From positions 283,327-347,326 of the forward strand of contig NZ_MU078696.1 in the NCBI RefSeq assembly GCF_014078525.1: a stretch of 64,000 bases of DNA, given 5' to 3'. Below the pieces are notes generated by a model. It ran no database searches. It worked only from the letters and a program-made list of their open reading frames with translations, and was not told the origin of the DNA. A program made the translations under genes and the position numbers. This document shows, piece by piece, positions 1 to 7,864 of this stretch; the first letter of the stretch is position 1, and every line of letters begins with the position of its first letter. The DNA is from Nitrosopumilus sp. b3 (GTDB lineage Archaea > Thermoproteota > Nitrososphaeria > Nitrososphaerales > Nitrosopumilaceae).

Positions 1-273
1 CATGTATGGAATTAGTCTATAATGAATCGAGTAAATTTCCCCTTCTTTTAACAAAATTCCTTTCTGCATCAATGATACTAGTCCCCTTGATGGAACATTG
101 ATTGAAACATTTTGCTCTTGACATATTTTTTGACGTTTATTTTGAAATTGTTTTAGTGTAAATGATACGTCATTGACTTCTAAAACTAGAGGCCAAATTA
201 TTTCACTCCATACCCATCTTCTGTTTTGAGTAGCTGAGGCATGCTTTCCTTTTTCACTCAACATTAATAACAT
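1..273 (-). CDS. Hypothetical protein, 3' end cut by window edge
   Basis: An open frame of 91 codons runs from an ATG at 273 (a second in-frame ATG at 264) to base 1 without a stop, so the C-terminus lies outside the window. The visible part is basic and aromatic (N-R-R-W-V-W-S near the start), then helical, with a stretch that could be a winged-helix wing. No family recognised. An in-frame stop just upstream of 273 limits the start. It diverges from the Cys-cluster gene at 300. Confidence 0.5.
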   Translation of the reverse strand, partial: MLLMLSEKGKHASATQNRRWVWSEIIWPLVLEVNDVSFTLKQFQNKRQKICQEQNVSINVPSRGLVSLMQKGILLKEGEIYSIHYRLIPYM

Positions 274-299
274 GACTTCCAGATGTTATATCTTAATAG

Positions 300-1004
300 T
301 TGTCTCAAAACGAAATTGAAGAATCATTAAACTTGTTAGAAAAAGATTGGGATGTTGATCCAATTTTACGTAAATTCATGCTTGGTAAAATTACTGATGT
401 GTCTGACTATCCAGTCAAAGTTAAAGATGTGGTATTTCATGTACCTTATCTTAATTCTGAAAAAAAATTCATTCTATGGAAGTGCTTTTGGCCTGACTGC
501 CACAACTGCTGTGATAGACAAGGAAGACTTCCACTTACTTCTGATGATTTGATAATTATTGGAAAAGGCTTGAAATATCAAAAACCTTCTGATTTTATAA
601 AAAATGAAACTCTTACTGTAACGTATCAGGAACCAGGACCCTCAGGACAACTAACTACAATGACTACCATTAATCTGAAAAGAAAAAAAGATGAGACAGC
701 ATCTGATGATGGAACGCACATCTCTTGTAGATTCTTAGATGAAAAAGGTGGGTGTAGCATGCATCCCGACAGACCTGGGGTTTGCTATCTTTACCCCTTT
801 TCTAGCTGGCTTGAAAATGAAAAAGGAATTGCACGTGTTCATGCCACCTATCAGTTTACAGGAGATTGCCCCGGATTTTATCTGGCAGATACTTTGGATC
901 CGATGAAAGATGAATTCAAAGATTATTCCAAAACAATTTACGATTACAACATGGCATCAAATAGAACTAATAGAGAGGGGTTCGGGTCTGTTAGTTTTAG
1001 CTAG
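300..1004 (+). CDS. YkgJ-type zinc/iron-chelating cluster protein
   Basis: A 234-residue soluble protein with the cysteine layout of the YkgJ/UPF0153 family (CxxCxxCC-like): C-H-N-C-C around residues 68-72, then a second cluster C-R-F-L..G-C-S-M-H..R-P-G-V-C around 143-162 and the Y-L-Y-P-F box. The family is thought to bind Zn or an Fe-S cluster; substrate unknown. The start is TTG because no ATG exists in frame upstream; a TTG at 333 is the alternative. Its 3' end overlaps the convergent flavoprotein gene by four bases. Confidence 0.72.
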   Translation: MSQNEIEESLNLLEKDWDVDPILRKFMLGKITDVSDYPVKVKDVVFHVPYLNSEKKFILWKCFWPDCHNCCDRQGRLPLTSDDLIIIGKGLKYQKPSDFIKNETLTVTYQEPGPSGQLTTMTTINLKRKKDETASDDGTHISCRFLDEKGGCSMHPDRPGVCYLYPFSSWLENEKGIARVHATYQFTGDCPGFYLADTLDPMKDEFKDYSKTIYDYNMASNRTNREGFGSVSFS

Positions 1005-2014
1005 GCTTTAGCTACTTTCATCAAATCTGCAATTTTGATATTCATTCCAAATCGGTCTTCGTGCTTTTTCATGTAACGAAATATTGCAATGAAATCTGGT
1101 AATGCCTTGAAGAAACTAAAGTCCTTGTGAATTTTTGCTCTGACAAAATTAAACACTTTAGCATACACTTTGTAGTGCTCCTCTACTGCTTTCTCATAAG
1201 CTTTGAAATCATTCATGTTCTCTAGGAATATCTCGACGCATTGCATTGATGGAATAATTCCCTCACCTAACAATGCGTAAACTGTTCCAATTGATTCTCC
1301 AACTCCAACTACTTTACCTGAATAGTATGGCTTACATCTGTCTGGTGTTGCAAGTCTGATTGGTCTGCCCTTTGTTGCAATTACTTTGCCTCCGTGCTTT
1401 TGCAAAAATTCATCAGTTGCCTTGATGTGTTGTTTGTTGTAATCTCCTGCTCCAATATGTGCCCATTTCTCACCTAGTGGGAAATACCAAAAGTATCCAG
1501 ACATTCCTGGAAATGGCTCTATGTAAAAGTCATCATAGGGAACTCCATTCTCATATTCTACCTTGTACTCGTATGTTGGCAAAAAGAAATCCTCCTTTAA
1601 CTTTGGCAGATAGACTCTGTTAAATCCAGTACAGTCAACTATCATATCATACTCTTTTTCTAAATCTTCAAGCTTTGGTGCTTGACCATAAATTATCTTT
1701 GAATCTTTGATGAAATCTTTGATTAATCCTAATTTGTTATATGTACACAGCCCTTTTAATCCAATGTCAAACTTTACATCATTGTTCATTTTGACATGCA
1801 TGTTTTTTCCGTCATGAATCAAAAAGTCATTAAAGTCTCTTCCAGTTTTTTTGCAAAAATCTGTCAGCACTGGTTTTATTGTTCCCCATGCACAAATTGA
1901 ATCATGTTTTTCCTCAACATTTCTTTCATAACCTACAACCTCGTGCTCTGAGTCCTTTAGTCTGGCCATGAGATAAGATCCTGCAACCCCCATTCCCATT
2001 ACTGCAATCTTCAA
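1001..2014 (-). CDS. Geranylgeranyl-reductase-family FAD oxidoreductase
   Basis: FAD-dependent oxidoreductase of the geranylgeranyl reductase type, which in archaea saturates isoprenoid chains of membrane lipids or quinones. The N-terminus has the Rossmann motif G-M-G-V-A-G-S-Y followed by Y-E-R-N; a second FAD contact, G-V-G-E-S-I-G-T, lies near residue 250. I chose a TTG start at 2014 (337 residues), right before K-I-A-V-M-G, because a TATA-like TGTATTTATTAG sits about 27 bases upstream; an ATG at 2050 would add 12 residues with no match to the fold. The actual lipid or quinone substrate cannot be read from sequence. Confidence 0.78.
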   Translation of the reverse strand: MKIAVMGMGVAGSYLMARLKDSEHEVVGYERNVEEKHDSICAWGTIKPVLTDFCKKTGRDFNDFLIHDGKNMHVKMNNDVKFDIGLKGLCTYNKLGLIKDFIKDSKIIYGQAPKLEDLEKEYDMIVDCTGFNRVYLPKLKEDFFLPTYEYKVEYENGVPYDDFYIEPFPGMSGYFWYFPLGEKWAHIGAGDYNKQHIKATDEFLQKHGGKVIATKGRPIRLATPDRCKPYYSGKVVGVGESIGTVYALLGEGIIPSMQCVEIFLENMNDFKAYEKAVEEHYKVYAKVFNFVRAKIHKDFSFFKALPDFIAIFRYMKKHEDRFGMNIKIADLMKVAKA

Positions 2015-2186
2015 GATGTCTTGAAATTTCCTTTTGCCTAATAAATACACTATCTGGAATTTTTGCTGGTGTTAAGCTGATTACCACTAGTAGGAAAAAG
2101 TAGTACTGGTTAAATATCAAATTCTCATATTGAGTTTGAAAGGTAAGTCTTTCGTCTGATTACAATAGTTTCAGGCCTAAAGACAA

Positions 2187-2268
2187 TCGCTGTCATCAGG
2201 TAACAGATGTTTCTGATCTTAAGCGACGAGCTGTCATCAACATCCTTTCGGGAGTTGATCTTAAGCTC
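2187..2268 (+). ncRNA. Tandem pair of matching structured hairpins, candidate new RNA
   Basis: Two hairpins (2187-2226 and 2228-2268) stand one base apart with the same architecture: a 5-bp basal stem, an internal loop GTC/CTTA that is identical in both, a 6-bp stem, a one-position irregularity, a 3-bp stem and a four-base loop. The stems differ but stay paired: TCGCT/AGCGA against GAGCT/AGCTC, and ATCAGG/TCTGAT against ATCAAC/GTTGAT, which is compensatory change. G-T pairs (2200-2212, 2243-2252) work as G-U only on the plus strand. A TATA-like TTAAATAT at 2110-2117 could start the transcript. The nitroreductase gene downstream has its own TATA, so this may be an independent RNA. No known family recognised. 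Confidence 0.55.
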
Positions 2269-2286
2269 ATTCACCTTTTCATAAAG

Positions 2287-2294
2287 TTAAATTT
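2287..2294 (+). promoter_or_regulatory. TATA box of nitroreductase gene
   Basis: TTAAATTT lies about 26 bases before the ATG at 2316, the usual archaeal spacing for a leaderless transcript. It separates the gene from the hairpin pair at 2187-2268. Confidence 0.5.
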
Positions 2295-2315
2295 GGTAAC
2301 ACTGGTCGTATTACC

Positions 2316-2915
2316 ATGGATACAATTGACGCAATAAAATCTCGCCGTTCAATTAAGAGTTTTAAAAATCACCAAATCACTAAAGATGAAATTAATCAGA
2401 TTCTAGAATGTGCAATTTTGTCTCCAACTTCGTACAATATTCAAAACTGGAGATTCGTAATTGTTACAGAACAGAAACTCAAAGATGAAATGTCTCATCT
2501 ATCCTATGGGCAAAAACAAGTTGCAGAAGCATCTCTAGTCATTGTACTGTGTGCTGACTTGAAGGCCTGGGAGAAAAATCCTGAGCGCTACTGGAAAAAC
2601 GTTCCAGAAGAATCTCGAAATTATCTAGTCAACGGAATCAAGCAGGCATACTCAGGAAATTCTGAGCTTGAAAAAGATCAGGCAATTCGCTCTTGTGGTA
2701 TTGCAGCTCAAACCATTATGCTTGCAGCAAAATCTATTGGGTATGACAGCTGTCCTATGGAGGGCTTTGATTATGACAAGGTTGGGAAATTGATCAATCT
2801 TCCTGATGATCACATAGTTACAATGATGGTAGTTATTGGAAAATCTGCAAAGGATCCTGCTCCCCGTGGTGGACAATTACCTCTATCTGATGTAGTCTTT
2901 GAGAATTCATTCTGA
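2316..2915 (+). CDS. Nitroreductase-family FMN oxidoreductase
   Basis: A 199-residue member of the nitroreductase superfamily: FMN-dependent, NAD(P)H-using reductases, usually homodimers. Seen directly: the N-terminal FMN phosphate motif R-R-S-I-K-S-F (residues 9-15), the S-P-T-S-Y-N-I-Q-N-W-R-F block near 36-47, and the C-terminal G-I-A-A-Q plus D-S-C-P-M-E-G-F segment and a final P-R-G-G. Length is typical. Substrate is not predictable; members act on nitro compounds, quinones, flavins or iodotyrosines. The gene stands alone and follows the hairpin pair. Confidence 0.88.
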   Translation: MDTIDAIKSRRSIKSFKNHQITKDEINQILECAILSPTSYNIQNWRFVIVTEQKLKDEMSHLSYGQKQVAEASLVIVLCADLKAWEKNPERYWKNVPEESRNYLVNGIKQAYSGNSELEKDQAIRSCGIAAQTIMLAAKSIGYDSCPMEGFDYDKVGKLINLPDDHIVTMMVVIGKSAKDPAPRGGQLPLSDVVFENSF

Positions 2916-2995
2916 TATATCTGAATTTTAAAAAACCAAATTGCATTTTATATAATTTCAATAACGCTTAAGTTCCTAATTCATAGAGAAATTCC

Positions 2996-3439
2996 ATGAA
3001 ATTACTTGTCGTTATTATCGTTGCAATAGTGGTTGGAATTATTGCTATTTCAGCAGCAATTACGCAATACAGTCTAGATATTATTAAAAACATTGATCCT
3101 ACCGTTCTTGAAAAACAAGAAAATCTTGAATTGGCATTGAGTCAGTGTAATCTGATTATTCAGGATGATATTGCTTTGTTAGAGGATGCTACCCTTTATG
3201 ATGATGAAGTGTTGCTTGCTGCAATTAATTGGGAATATTGCGTAAATAATGCAGTTACAGTATATGGTACTCTGAACCAACAAGAAAATTGGGAATTAGA
3301 AAAACAACAACACCCTCTACGTTTAGAGATTGATGCACAACTAAAAAGCGCTCAAATCCAAGAATGCAATGAACAATGGTCAAACCAAACTCAAAAAATC
3401 AATGAATGCATTGATAATGTTAATTTACAATTCCCTTAG
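2996..3439 (+). CDS. Membrane-anchored or secreted hypothetical protein
   Basis: 147 residues. Residues 4-24 form one hydrophobic segment (V-V-I-I-V-A-I-V-V-G-I-I), likely an uncleaved anchor, followed by an acidic, Gln/Asn-rich domain outside the cell. Four cysteines (about 51, 82, 122, 137) could form two disulfides. No family recognised. It lies between the nitroreductase and a zinc-ribbon gene in the same direction but with its own spacing, so no operon is claimed. Confidence 0.6.
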   Translation: MKLLVVIIVAIVVGIIAISAAITQYSLDIIKNIDPTVLEKQENLELALSQCNLIIQDDIALLEDATLYDDEVLLAAINWEYCVNNAVTVYGTLNQQENWELEKQQHPLRLEIDAQLKSAQIQECNEQWSNQTQKINECIDNVNLQFP

Positions 3440-3503
3440 TTTGAAAAAACTAAACCAAACTCCAATACGCTTAATTTTCATTATACATTGATATGATTTG
3501 TAA

Positions 3504-3770
3504 TTGATTTGTGAGAGATGCGCTTCTGAATTTTCAGTTCATACTGATAGAAAACTGATTTGTCCTGACTGCAAGGCTCAGCTAGACTTGCTAAGTGAAG
3601 AAAAAAAAGTCAATGATAGAAGAATCAGCAAGCTTCTAAAACACAAGGAGGCAGAATTGAAAAATCCAACATCTGATGAAACCATGAAGCGAATTGATCA
3701 TAATTTACAAATTGAGTACAAAAAACGTGATGGAATAATCAAAGCAATTAATTCTAATTCTAAATTTTAA
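3504..3770 (+). CDS. Small zinc-ribbon protein with charged helical tail
   Basis: 88 residues beginning with a compact zinc site (C-E-R-C near residue 3 and C-P-D-C near 20), then a long Lys/Glu-rich helix. The layout suggests a nucleic-acid or protein adaptor; this is inference. The start is TTG; the ATG twelve bases upstream runs into a stop at once. Confidence 0.6.
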   Translation: MICERCASEFSVHTDRKLICPDCKAQLDLLSEEKKVNDRRISKLLKHKEAELKNPTSDETMKRIDHNLQIEYKKRDGIIKAINSNSKF

Positions 3771-3848
3771 TTTATTCATCTTTGATGCAAGTATGAATTT
3801 GCATTCATACCAAATTAGATTATATACTGCTAGGAAACCCGATTTTTT

Positions 3849-3992
3849 ATGGGTAAAAGACTTACAATTGTCCTCGATGATGAAATTGTAAAAAAATTAA
3901 GGGTCATTCAAGCAAAAAAGATTACAAAAACTGCAAGCGCTGTAAGTTTTTCAAACGTAATTAACACTGAACTCAAAAGACTACTCAAATAA
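3849..3992 (+). CDS. Mini ribbon-helix-helix (CopG-like) protein
   Basis: 47 residues, essentially one ribbon-helix-helix unit: a beta strand K-R-L-T-I-V-L-D followed by two helices ending E-L-K-R-L-L-K. Such proteins bind DNA as dimers through the paired strands. It closely resembles three other genes in this window (19760, 24488, 24862), sharing I-T-I-x-[ILV]-[DE]-[DE]..K-K-L-R-x-x-Q-A-K and a SxSxS-type linker. A TATA-like ATTATATAC lies about 27 bases before the ATG. Confidence 0.75.
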   Translation: MGKRLTIVLDDEIVKKLRVIQAKKITKTASAVSFSNVINTELKRLLK

Positions 3993-4010
3993 TTACAATT
4001 CTTATGAAAA

Positions 4011-4178
4011 TTAATTCTTAACTAGGCTCTCAAGCGATAATCCATAGTATTGTTTGTCTCCAGTCTCTAATTTTTTTATCAACTCTTTTTTAAATTCATA
4101 GATCTCTTTTGCAGTTTTCATATTGTTTGATGTAATTTGAATTCTGATAATGTTGACTTTGCAAAATCTGTACACCAT
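4011..4178 (-). CDS. Small hypothetical protein
   Basis: 55 codons from an ATG at 4178 (an inner ATG at 4121 would give 36 residues). The C-terminal half is an amphipathic Lys/Glu helix followed by Y-Y-G-L-S-L-E-S-L. No family recognised and no clear promoter spacing. Kept because the 3' half has convincing helix periodicity. Confidence 0.35.
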   Translation of the reverse strand: MVYRFCKVNIIRIQITSNNMKTAKEIYEFKKELIKKLETGDKQYYGLSLESLVKN

Positions 4179-4256
4179 TAGTTAATGGTCTGTCTTTGTT
4201 TTTTGTTATCAATATAACCTGCCCTTTTAGGCTCGATTCTTCCTAGATACTCTCTC

Positions 4257-4430
4257 ATGATTTGCAATATGTTGAGGTGCGACACTGAGGCATATGCCCA
4301 AGTGATGTTTTACCATTTCGAAGAGGGGAGTCGAAAACCATACTGTAAGCAGATCATGAGGTTTTGTATTATTCACGCTAAACTGATTTCACGAGATTAC
4401 AGCATAATTCGGGTTCAAGTTATGAATTGA
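4257..4430 (+). CDS. Small hypothetical protein, first of a coupled pair
   Basis: 57 codons from ATG 4257 (ATG 4269 is an inner alternative). Basic and Cys-containing (C-K-Q-I-M-R-F-C). Its TGA stop overlaps the TTG start of the next small gene in the sequence TTGA, an arrangement also used by dtdA-ogt in this window. A TATA-like AATATAAC lies at about 4211. No family recognised. Confidence 0.35.
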   Translation: MICNMLRCDTEAYAQVMFYHFEEGSRKPYCKQIMRFCIIHAKLISRDYSIIRVQVMN

Positions 4431-4591
4431 GAAAAATAAATCTTGATGTAAAAGACCGGGACTATCTGGACTTTTTGAGCATCTGCATCGAAGAGGAACT
4501 ATCAGTTGAGGAGAAGCTAAAAAACATCATTCGCTATCATCTAATCACATATAGAAACAGAGCAAAGCTGGAGAATCAGAAATTATTCTGA
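4427..4591 (+). CDS. Small helical hypothetical protein, second of a coupled pair
   Basis: 54 codons starting at a TTG that overlaps the preceding stop. The product is a charged protein (N-L-D-V-K-D-R-D-Y near the start, then E-E-E-L-S-V-E-E-K-L-K-N-I-I-R) whose strand-helix-helix prediction resembles a ribbon-helix-helix subunit without the usual motif. Function not known. Confidence 0.4.
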   Translation: MRKINLDVKDRDYLDFLSICIEEELSVEEKLKNIIRYHLITYRNRAKLENQKLF

Positions 4592-4619
4592 CTTTAACCG
4601 ACAATATTTTCTATGAGAC

Positions 4620-4841
4620 ATGTGTGAACTTTATGTGCATTGTAACAGTGCTTGCAAAGAATACATCGCAAAGAGCAACTCTGCAGAAGGTGGCAGATAC
4701 GAGCAAGGTCAAAAGCGATGCCCTGAATGTGAGGTCTTTATTTTATGGGAGGGACTCTGGTGTCCTTGCTGTGGGAGATTATTGAGAACAAAGCCCCGAG
4801 CTAGGAAACTCAAAAGCAAACTGTCACTTAGTCGGAGATGA
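4620..4841 (+). CDS. Small Cys-rich zinc-binding protein
   Basis: 73 residues with eight cysteines and one histidine. The second half forms a zinc ribbon, C-P-E-C then C-P-C-C-G-R, followed by a strongly basic tail (K-P-R-A-R-K-L-K-S-K). The layout fits a nucleic-acid-binding ribbon; role unknown. Confidence 0.6.
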   Translation: MCELYVHCNSACKEYIAKSNSAEGGRYEQGQKRCPECEVFILWEGLWCPCCGRLLRTKPRARKLKSKLSLSRR

Positions 4842-4882
4842 CACTATCAACATACTTAATTTGAGAATTATTTCATGATATC

Positions 4883-5905
4883 ATGGGCAAACTAGTTGCA
4901 ATAGGTATTGTTCTTCTTGTAGTGTTTTTGATTATAGTTGGACTGTTTGTCTATTCGTATACCCAGCTCTCAGTTAATCTCAATGATGTAAAATTTCACA
5001 GCATTGATTGGGCTACTTTGACATGGGATAAACTGCTCAATCTTGGCCTGTCCACTCTAACTGGTGAGTGGTTTGGTGCAGCTTTTGAGATAATAGAAGG
5101 AATTAATCTGAACTTGTATTTTGGAATTGCAAATAACGGGCTCTTACCAGTGTACATCCCTGACTTGTCCTATGATGTCTTGATTAATGGAATTTCAATT
5201 GGCAAGGGAAATAGTGATGTTGATCTTGTAATTAATCCCGGACAAATCAAAGTCATTTCCTCATTTCAAAATATTGCAAAAGAAAGCATGATGCCTGCGA
5301 TATCTTCTGTAATTGAGAGCAAGGGAGTCATGGAAATTAGAGTAAAAGGAATCGCATATTTCCAGTTCTTTGGCCTTGGTATTCCTGTTCCATTTGAGTC
5401 GTACAAGACCATCTCAATCTATGACGAGGTGAGAAACAGAATCAATGAGGAGATTCAAAAAAACAAGATGCAAAACTCTGTGATATCCTCAGTTGGAAAA
5501 TCAATTGAGAGCGCACTTGGCAGCATTGTAAATGAGATCTTTGGCGGTGAGAAATTGGACTTGGATTTGTCTGGCCAAAAGTTTGCAGACTCTATGTATG
5601 AGGTGGGTCCAGGGGCTTACACCTATGTTGCATTTACTCTTCCCTGTGATGCCCAAGTGCAAGGCGGATTTATTGCAAGTGATATTTTAGGTGATGACAT
5701 TATTGTAATTCTAATGGATAACTATAATTTTGATAAATTTGAAAACAACCAAAGCGCATTGTCCTTTTATGACAGCGGCAAGGTAAGGTCCGGCCAATTT
5801 GATTTGGTGCTGGACTCTGGGGATTACTACATTGTAATGTCAAACCAGTATTCTTTGTTATCTACAAAGACTGTACAACTGCAGGCAGCATCGCTTTGCA
5901 TCTAA
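4883..5905 (+). CDS. Membrane-anchored LEA2/WHy-like extracellular protein
   Basis: 340 residues. One membrane segment at 5-27 is followed by a beta-rich region whose N-N-G-L-L-P-V-Y-I-P, V-L-I-N-G and I-N-P-G-Q blocks resemble LEA2/WHy domains (about 70-180). The C-terminal 110 residues form a second beta domain (G-A-Y-T-Y-V-A-F, then L-D-S-G-D-Y-Y-I-V) like the pre-peptidase C-terminal fold, with a final Cys pair. Probably a surface protein. The LEA2 assignment rests on pattern only. Confidence 0.6.
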   Translation: MGKLVAIGIVLLVVFLIIVGLFVYSYTQLSVNLNDVKFHSIDWATLTWDKLLNLGLSTLTGEWFGAAFEIIEGINLNLYFGIANNGLLPVYIPDLSYDVLINGISIGKGNSDVDLVINPGQIKVISSFQNIAKESMMPAISSVIESKGVMEIRVKGIAYFQFFGLGIPVPFESYKTISIYDEVRNRINEEIQKNKMQNSVISSVGKSIESALGSIVNEIFGGEKLDLDLSGQKFADSMYEVGPGAYTYVAFTLPCDAQVQGGFIASDILGDDIIVILMDNYNFDKFENNQSALSFYDSGKVRSGQFDLVLDSGDYYIVMSNQYSLLSTKTVQLQAASLCI

Positions 5906-6042
5906 TCGTTTTCACAATCCATGTCAAGGCAATCCTGACACAATCTCATTGTGATTTGTGGAAACTGTTTTGATTGCCGTGTAAATACAATTGGTTTATG
6001 TCCGCAAGAAAAAACCTGCTCATCCATCAAATCATTATTCAT
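5902..6042 (-). CDS. Mini Cys/His protein
   Basis: 46 codons. The product has C-G-H near residue 13 and then C-Q-D-C and C-E-N-D, enough ligands for one zinc. It converges with the LEA2-like gene, overlapping by four bases. No family recognised. Confidence 0.45.
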   Translation of the reverse strand: MNNDLMDEQVFSCGHKPIVFTRQSKQFPQITMRLCQDCLDMDCEND

Positions 6043-6128
6043 TTTACAGTATATCAAGAATGCTACAAAATAGTATGTAAAATTTGAACAGAATATTTGC
6101 TATATAGTAAAATGATTTTTGAAAAATT

Positions 6129-6212
6129 ATGGACATTGAGGAAGTAGATGAGTTCATCTACGAATTCCATGAAAGAATTCTTGGCATTACGCCTCCAAAA
6201 AAGTCAGATTAA
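6129..6212 (+). CDS. Micropeptide of 27 residues
   Basis: Acidic N-terminal helix (D-I-E-E-V-D-E-F-I-Y-E-F) and a P-P-K-K tail. A good TATA box (CTATATAG, near 6100-6107) stands about 26 bases before the ATG, which argues for a real leaderless gene. It overlaps the end of the convergent 119-residue gene by four bases; two other members of that gene's family also have a tiny gene next to them. Confidence 0.42.
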   Translation: MDIEEVDEFIYEFHERILGITPPKKSD

Positions 6213-6568
6213 TCCAGAATACTTTGGACTCTACTTACTATGGTGTCATGATCTGATGAAATCTCAGTTGATAAGAGTACGAGGTCTTTGCCATGATAAA
6301 CGGTAATCCACTTTACATTACCCCTTGATTCAACTGACCAGTTTGTCTTGCCAAGCTTGCCATCAAAAACTTTGTTCATCTTTGCTTTCAGTAGCGCCTC
6401 TCTGTGGACCAGCTTTGTCTCTGGAACTGTCAACTGGGGAATGATTCCTTTCTTTCTGTCATATGCTTTTAGTCTGCCACACTTGCAGAGAATCCCAACA
6501 AACCTGATGGAATCATCAATGCTTAGAAATTCACTGCATAGTCTGTTTTCTAGTCTTTGTACTTGCAC
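6209..6568 (-). CDS. Conserved ~120-residue protein, copy 1 of 3 (possibly DUF6659)
   Basis: 119 residues. Shares with the genes at 34900 and 48501 the order: helix, I-R-F-V-G-I-L-x-x-x-G-x-x-x-A, variable helix, F-D-x-x-L-G-K, R-x-N-x-x-x-I-T-V, L-V-L-L-S. This alpha/beta order recalls the roadblock/profilin-like fold, and the family may correspond to the archaeal DUF6659; neither is verified. Possible role in signalling, by analogy only. Confidence 0.62.
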   Translation of the reverse strand: MQVQRLENRLCSEFLSIDDSIRFVGILCKCGRLKAYDRKKGIIPQLTVPETKLVHREALLKAKMNKVFDGKLGKTNWSVESRGNVKWITVYHGKDLVLLSTEISSDHDTIVSRVQSILD

Positions 6569-6647
6569 TGTTTTGATTTATTTTGAAAAATTAGAGGCTG
6601 TGAAAAAATTTTTCTTGACTAAATGGTGTGCTATTCTTTTGGTTTTT

Positions 6648-6848
6648 ATGCTGAAGATGCATACTGGATACATGGTACTGGTATGGATTGCAATTGCAGT
6701 TGGGATCTTGCTTGTAGCCATTTTGATAGTAAAAGCAACAAAGACCAATCCGCGCGAGATTGCCGGCATGGATATGCGATGCAAAAAGTGCGGAACTGAG
6801 ACTGGTGGCATGATGTGCCCCAAATGCAACAAGACCTTTGGGGTATAG
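6648..6848 (+). CDS. Membrane-anchored zinc-ribbon protein
   Basis: 66 residues: one hydrophobic segment (residues 9-29, V-L-V-W-I-A-I-A-V-G) then a cytoplasmic zinc ribbon with C-K-K-C and C-P-K-C. ATG 6648 gives this product; ATG 6657 is equally possible. A longer frame reaching 6348 only mirrors the opposite gene and was not used. Role unknown. Confidence 0.6.
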   Translation: MLKMHTGYMVLVWIAIAVGILLVAILIVKATKTNPREIAGMDMRCKKCGTETGGMMCPKCNKTFGV

Positions 6849-6903
6849 TAGAACTGATAAGTTCTACGTGAGCGTTATATGCAATTTTTCAATGAATGGA
6901 ATA

Positions 6904-7491
6904 ATGAAATCAAAACTAGCAATGACATCACTGATTGCAATGGCAGCACTCATCGCAGTTGGGCTGCCTTCTGCAATGGCAGACTCTGACCAATTCAAGA
7001 AAAGACACATAGAGGTTGCTGACTTTGTTGGGGGAATCCAAATTACAGAGGATACCAAACGAGCAGAACTTCGAGAGCAAGTAACAGTTACTCTTAGTGA
7101 AGCATCTGCACTATTTCTTGATTCTAATAGAGCAAGAATCGGTGTGGTGGTAAATGAAAATGATGATAAATTCCTGGCATGGATAGTAGTTGAGCGAGAC
7201 TATAACCGTGATACACTAACTGGAGTGAAGTACTTTCATGTAGTTGATGCATCAGACATTGCCAACACTGCAACAGTAACAGTAGAGATTGACAACACTG
7301 ATAGAATTCAGAGAGTCTTGGATAGACTAGACCAGAAAATTGACAGAATTACTGAGCGATTAGCTGAGAATCCTAATGAGAAAAAAACCGAATTCCTTGA
7401 TGTCTTGATGCAGCTTCGAGATGCAACAAGTAACGGGGAATATTCCTTGGCAAAAGATCTTAGAGTCGAGCTAAAATCACTACGAGGATAG
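6904..7491 (+). CDS. Secreted hypothetical protein
   Basis: 195 residues from ATG 6904, chosen because a TATA-like GTTATATGC lies about 29 bases upstream and the product then begins with a clean signal peptide (M-K-S-K-L-A-M-T..., cleavage after A-M-A). A beta-rich domain follows, with a long helical C-terminus (residues ~135-195, I-D-R-I-T-E-R-L) likely a coiled coil. No family recognised. A T-rich tract follows the stop. Confidence 0.65.
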   Translation: MKSKLAMTSLIAMAALIAVGLPSAMADSDQFKKRHIEVADFVGGIQITEDTKRAELREQVTVTLSEASALFLDSNRARIGVVVNENDDKFLAWIVVERDYNRDTLTGVKYFHVVDASDIANTATVTVEIDNTDRIQRVLDRLDQKIDRITERLAENPNEKKTEFLDVLMQLRDATSNGEYSLAKDLRVELKSLRG

Positions 7492-7536
7492 TAAACCTCT
7501 TTTTTTCTTTTTATTGCTGTGCTGTTGAATGGTATT

Positions 7537-7653
7537 GTGGCAAAATCAAAGAAAAAAGACAACAGAATGCAGAAAGGGCAAAAGGCAGCTGAGGCAAAAC
7601 AGCGGGTTGCAAAATACAAGCGAGAGCAGCAAAACAAGAAAAAGAAACGCTAG
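7537..7653 (+). CDS. Small highly basic protein
   Basis: 38 codons from GTG 7537; a TTG at 7525 would add four residues. About 17 of the 38 residues are Lys or Arg, with a helical, RNA- or ribosome-binding look (A-K-S-K-K-K-D-N-R near the start, K-K-K-K-R at the end). No family recognised. Confidence 0.45.
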   Translation: MAKSKKKDNRMQKGQKAAEAKQRVAKYKREQQNKKKKR

Positions 7654-7687
7654 TCTCAATTTTATACTGTAATGTTTTACTGATTTT

Positions 7688-7864
7688 ATGGGATTCAAGG
7701 ACTGGTTTGTAGATGACAAGGGCGGCAATTACTCTGTAAAGGTTCAGTGTTCTGGATGTCAGAGAATTACCGTAGTCAAGATTCCATCTGGCAAGTCATT
7801 TGAGAAATGGAGCGAGAAATCAAAGTGCGGCCAGTGCGATGGTTCCTGGTTCAAGCTAGACTAG
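7688..7864 (+). CDS. Small zinc-ribbon protein
   Basis: 58 residues with C-S-G-C (about 21-24) and C-G-Q-C (about 46-49) set in a beta-rich frame (V-K-V-Q, I-T-V-V-K-I), a complete zinc ribbon. Overlaps the end of the convergent HAD gene by nine bases. Function unknown. Confidence 0.62.
   Translation: MGFKDWFVDDKGGNYSVKVQCSGCQRITVVKIPSGKSFEKWSEKSKCGQCDGSWFKLD

Noticed and set aside
2140..2290. C/D-box guide RNA on the minus strand (TGATGA twice, CTGA once)
   Set aside because: The spacing between boxes is too long and no good D' box exists; the paired changes in the stems fit hairpins on the plus strand better.
4401..4430. tRNA-like GGGTTCAAGTT
   Set aside because: No complementary T-arm stem, no acceptor stem and no anticodon arm around it.
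6348..6647. 166-codon plus-strand frame ending at 6848
   Set aside because: Its first 100 codons mirror the gene on the other strand; only the last 66 codons (membrane helix plus zinc ribbon) look real.
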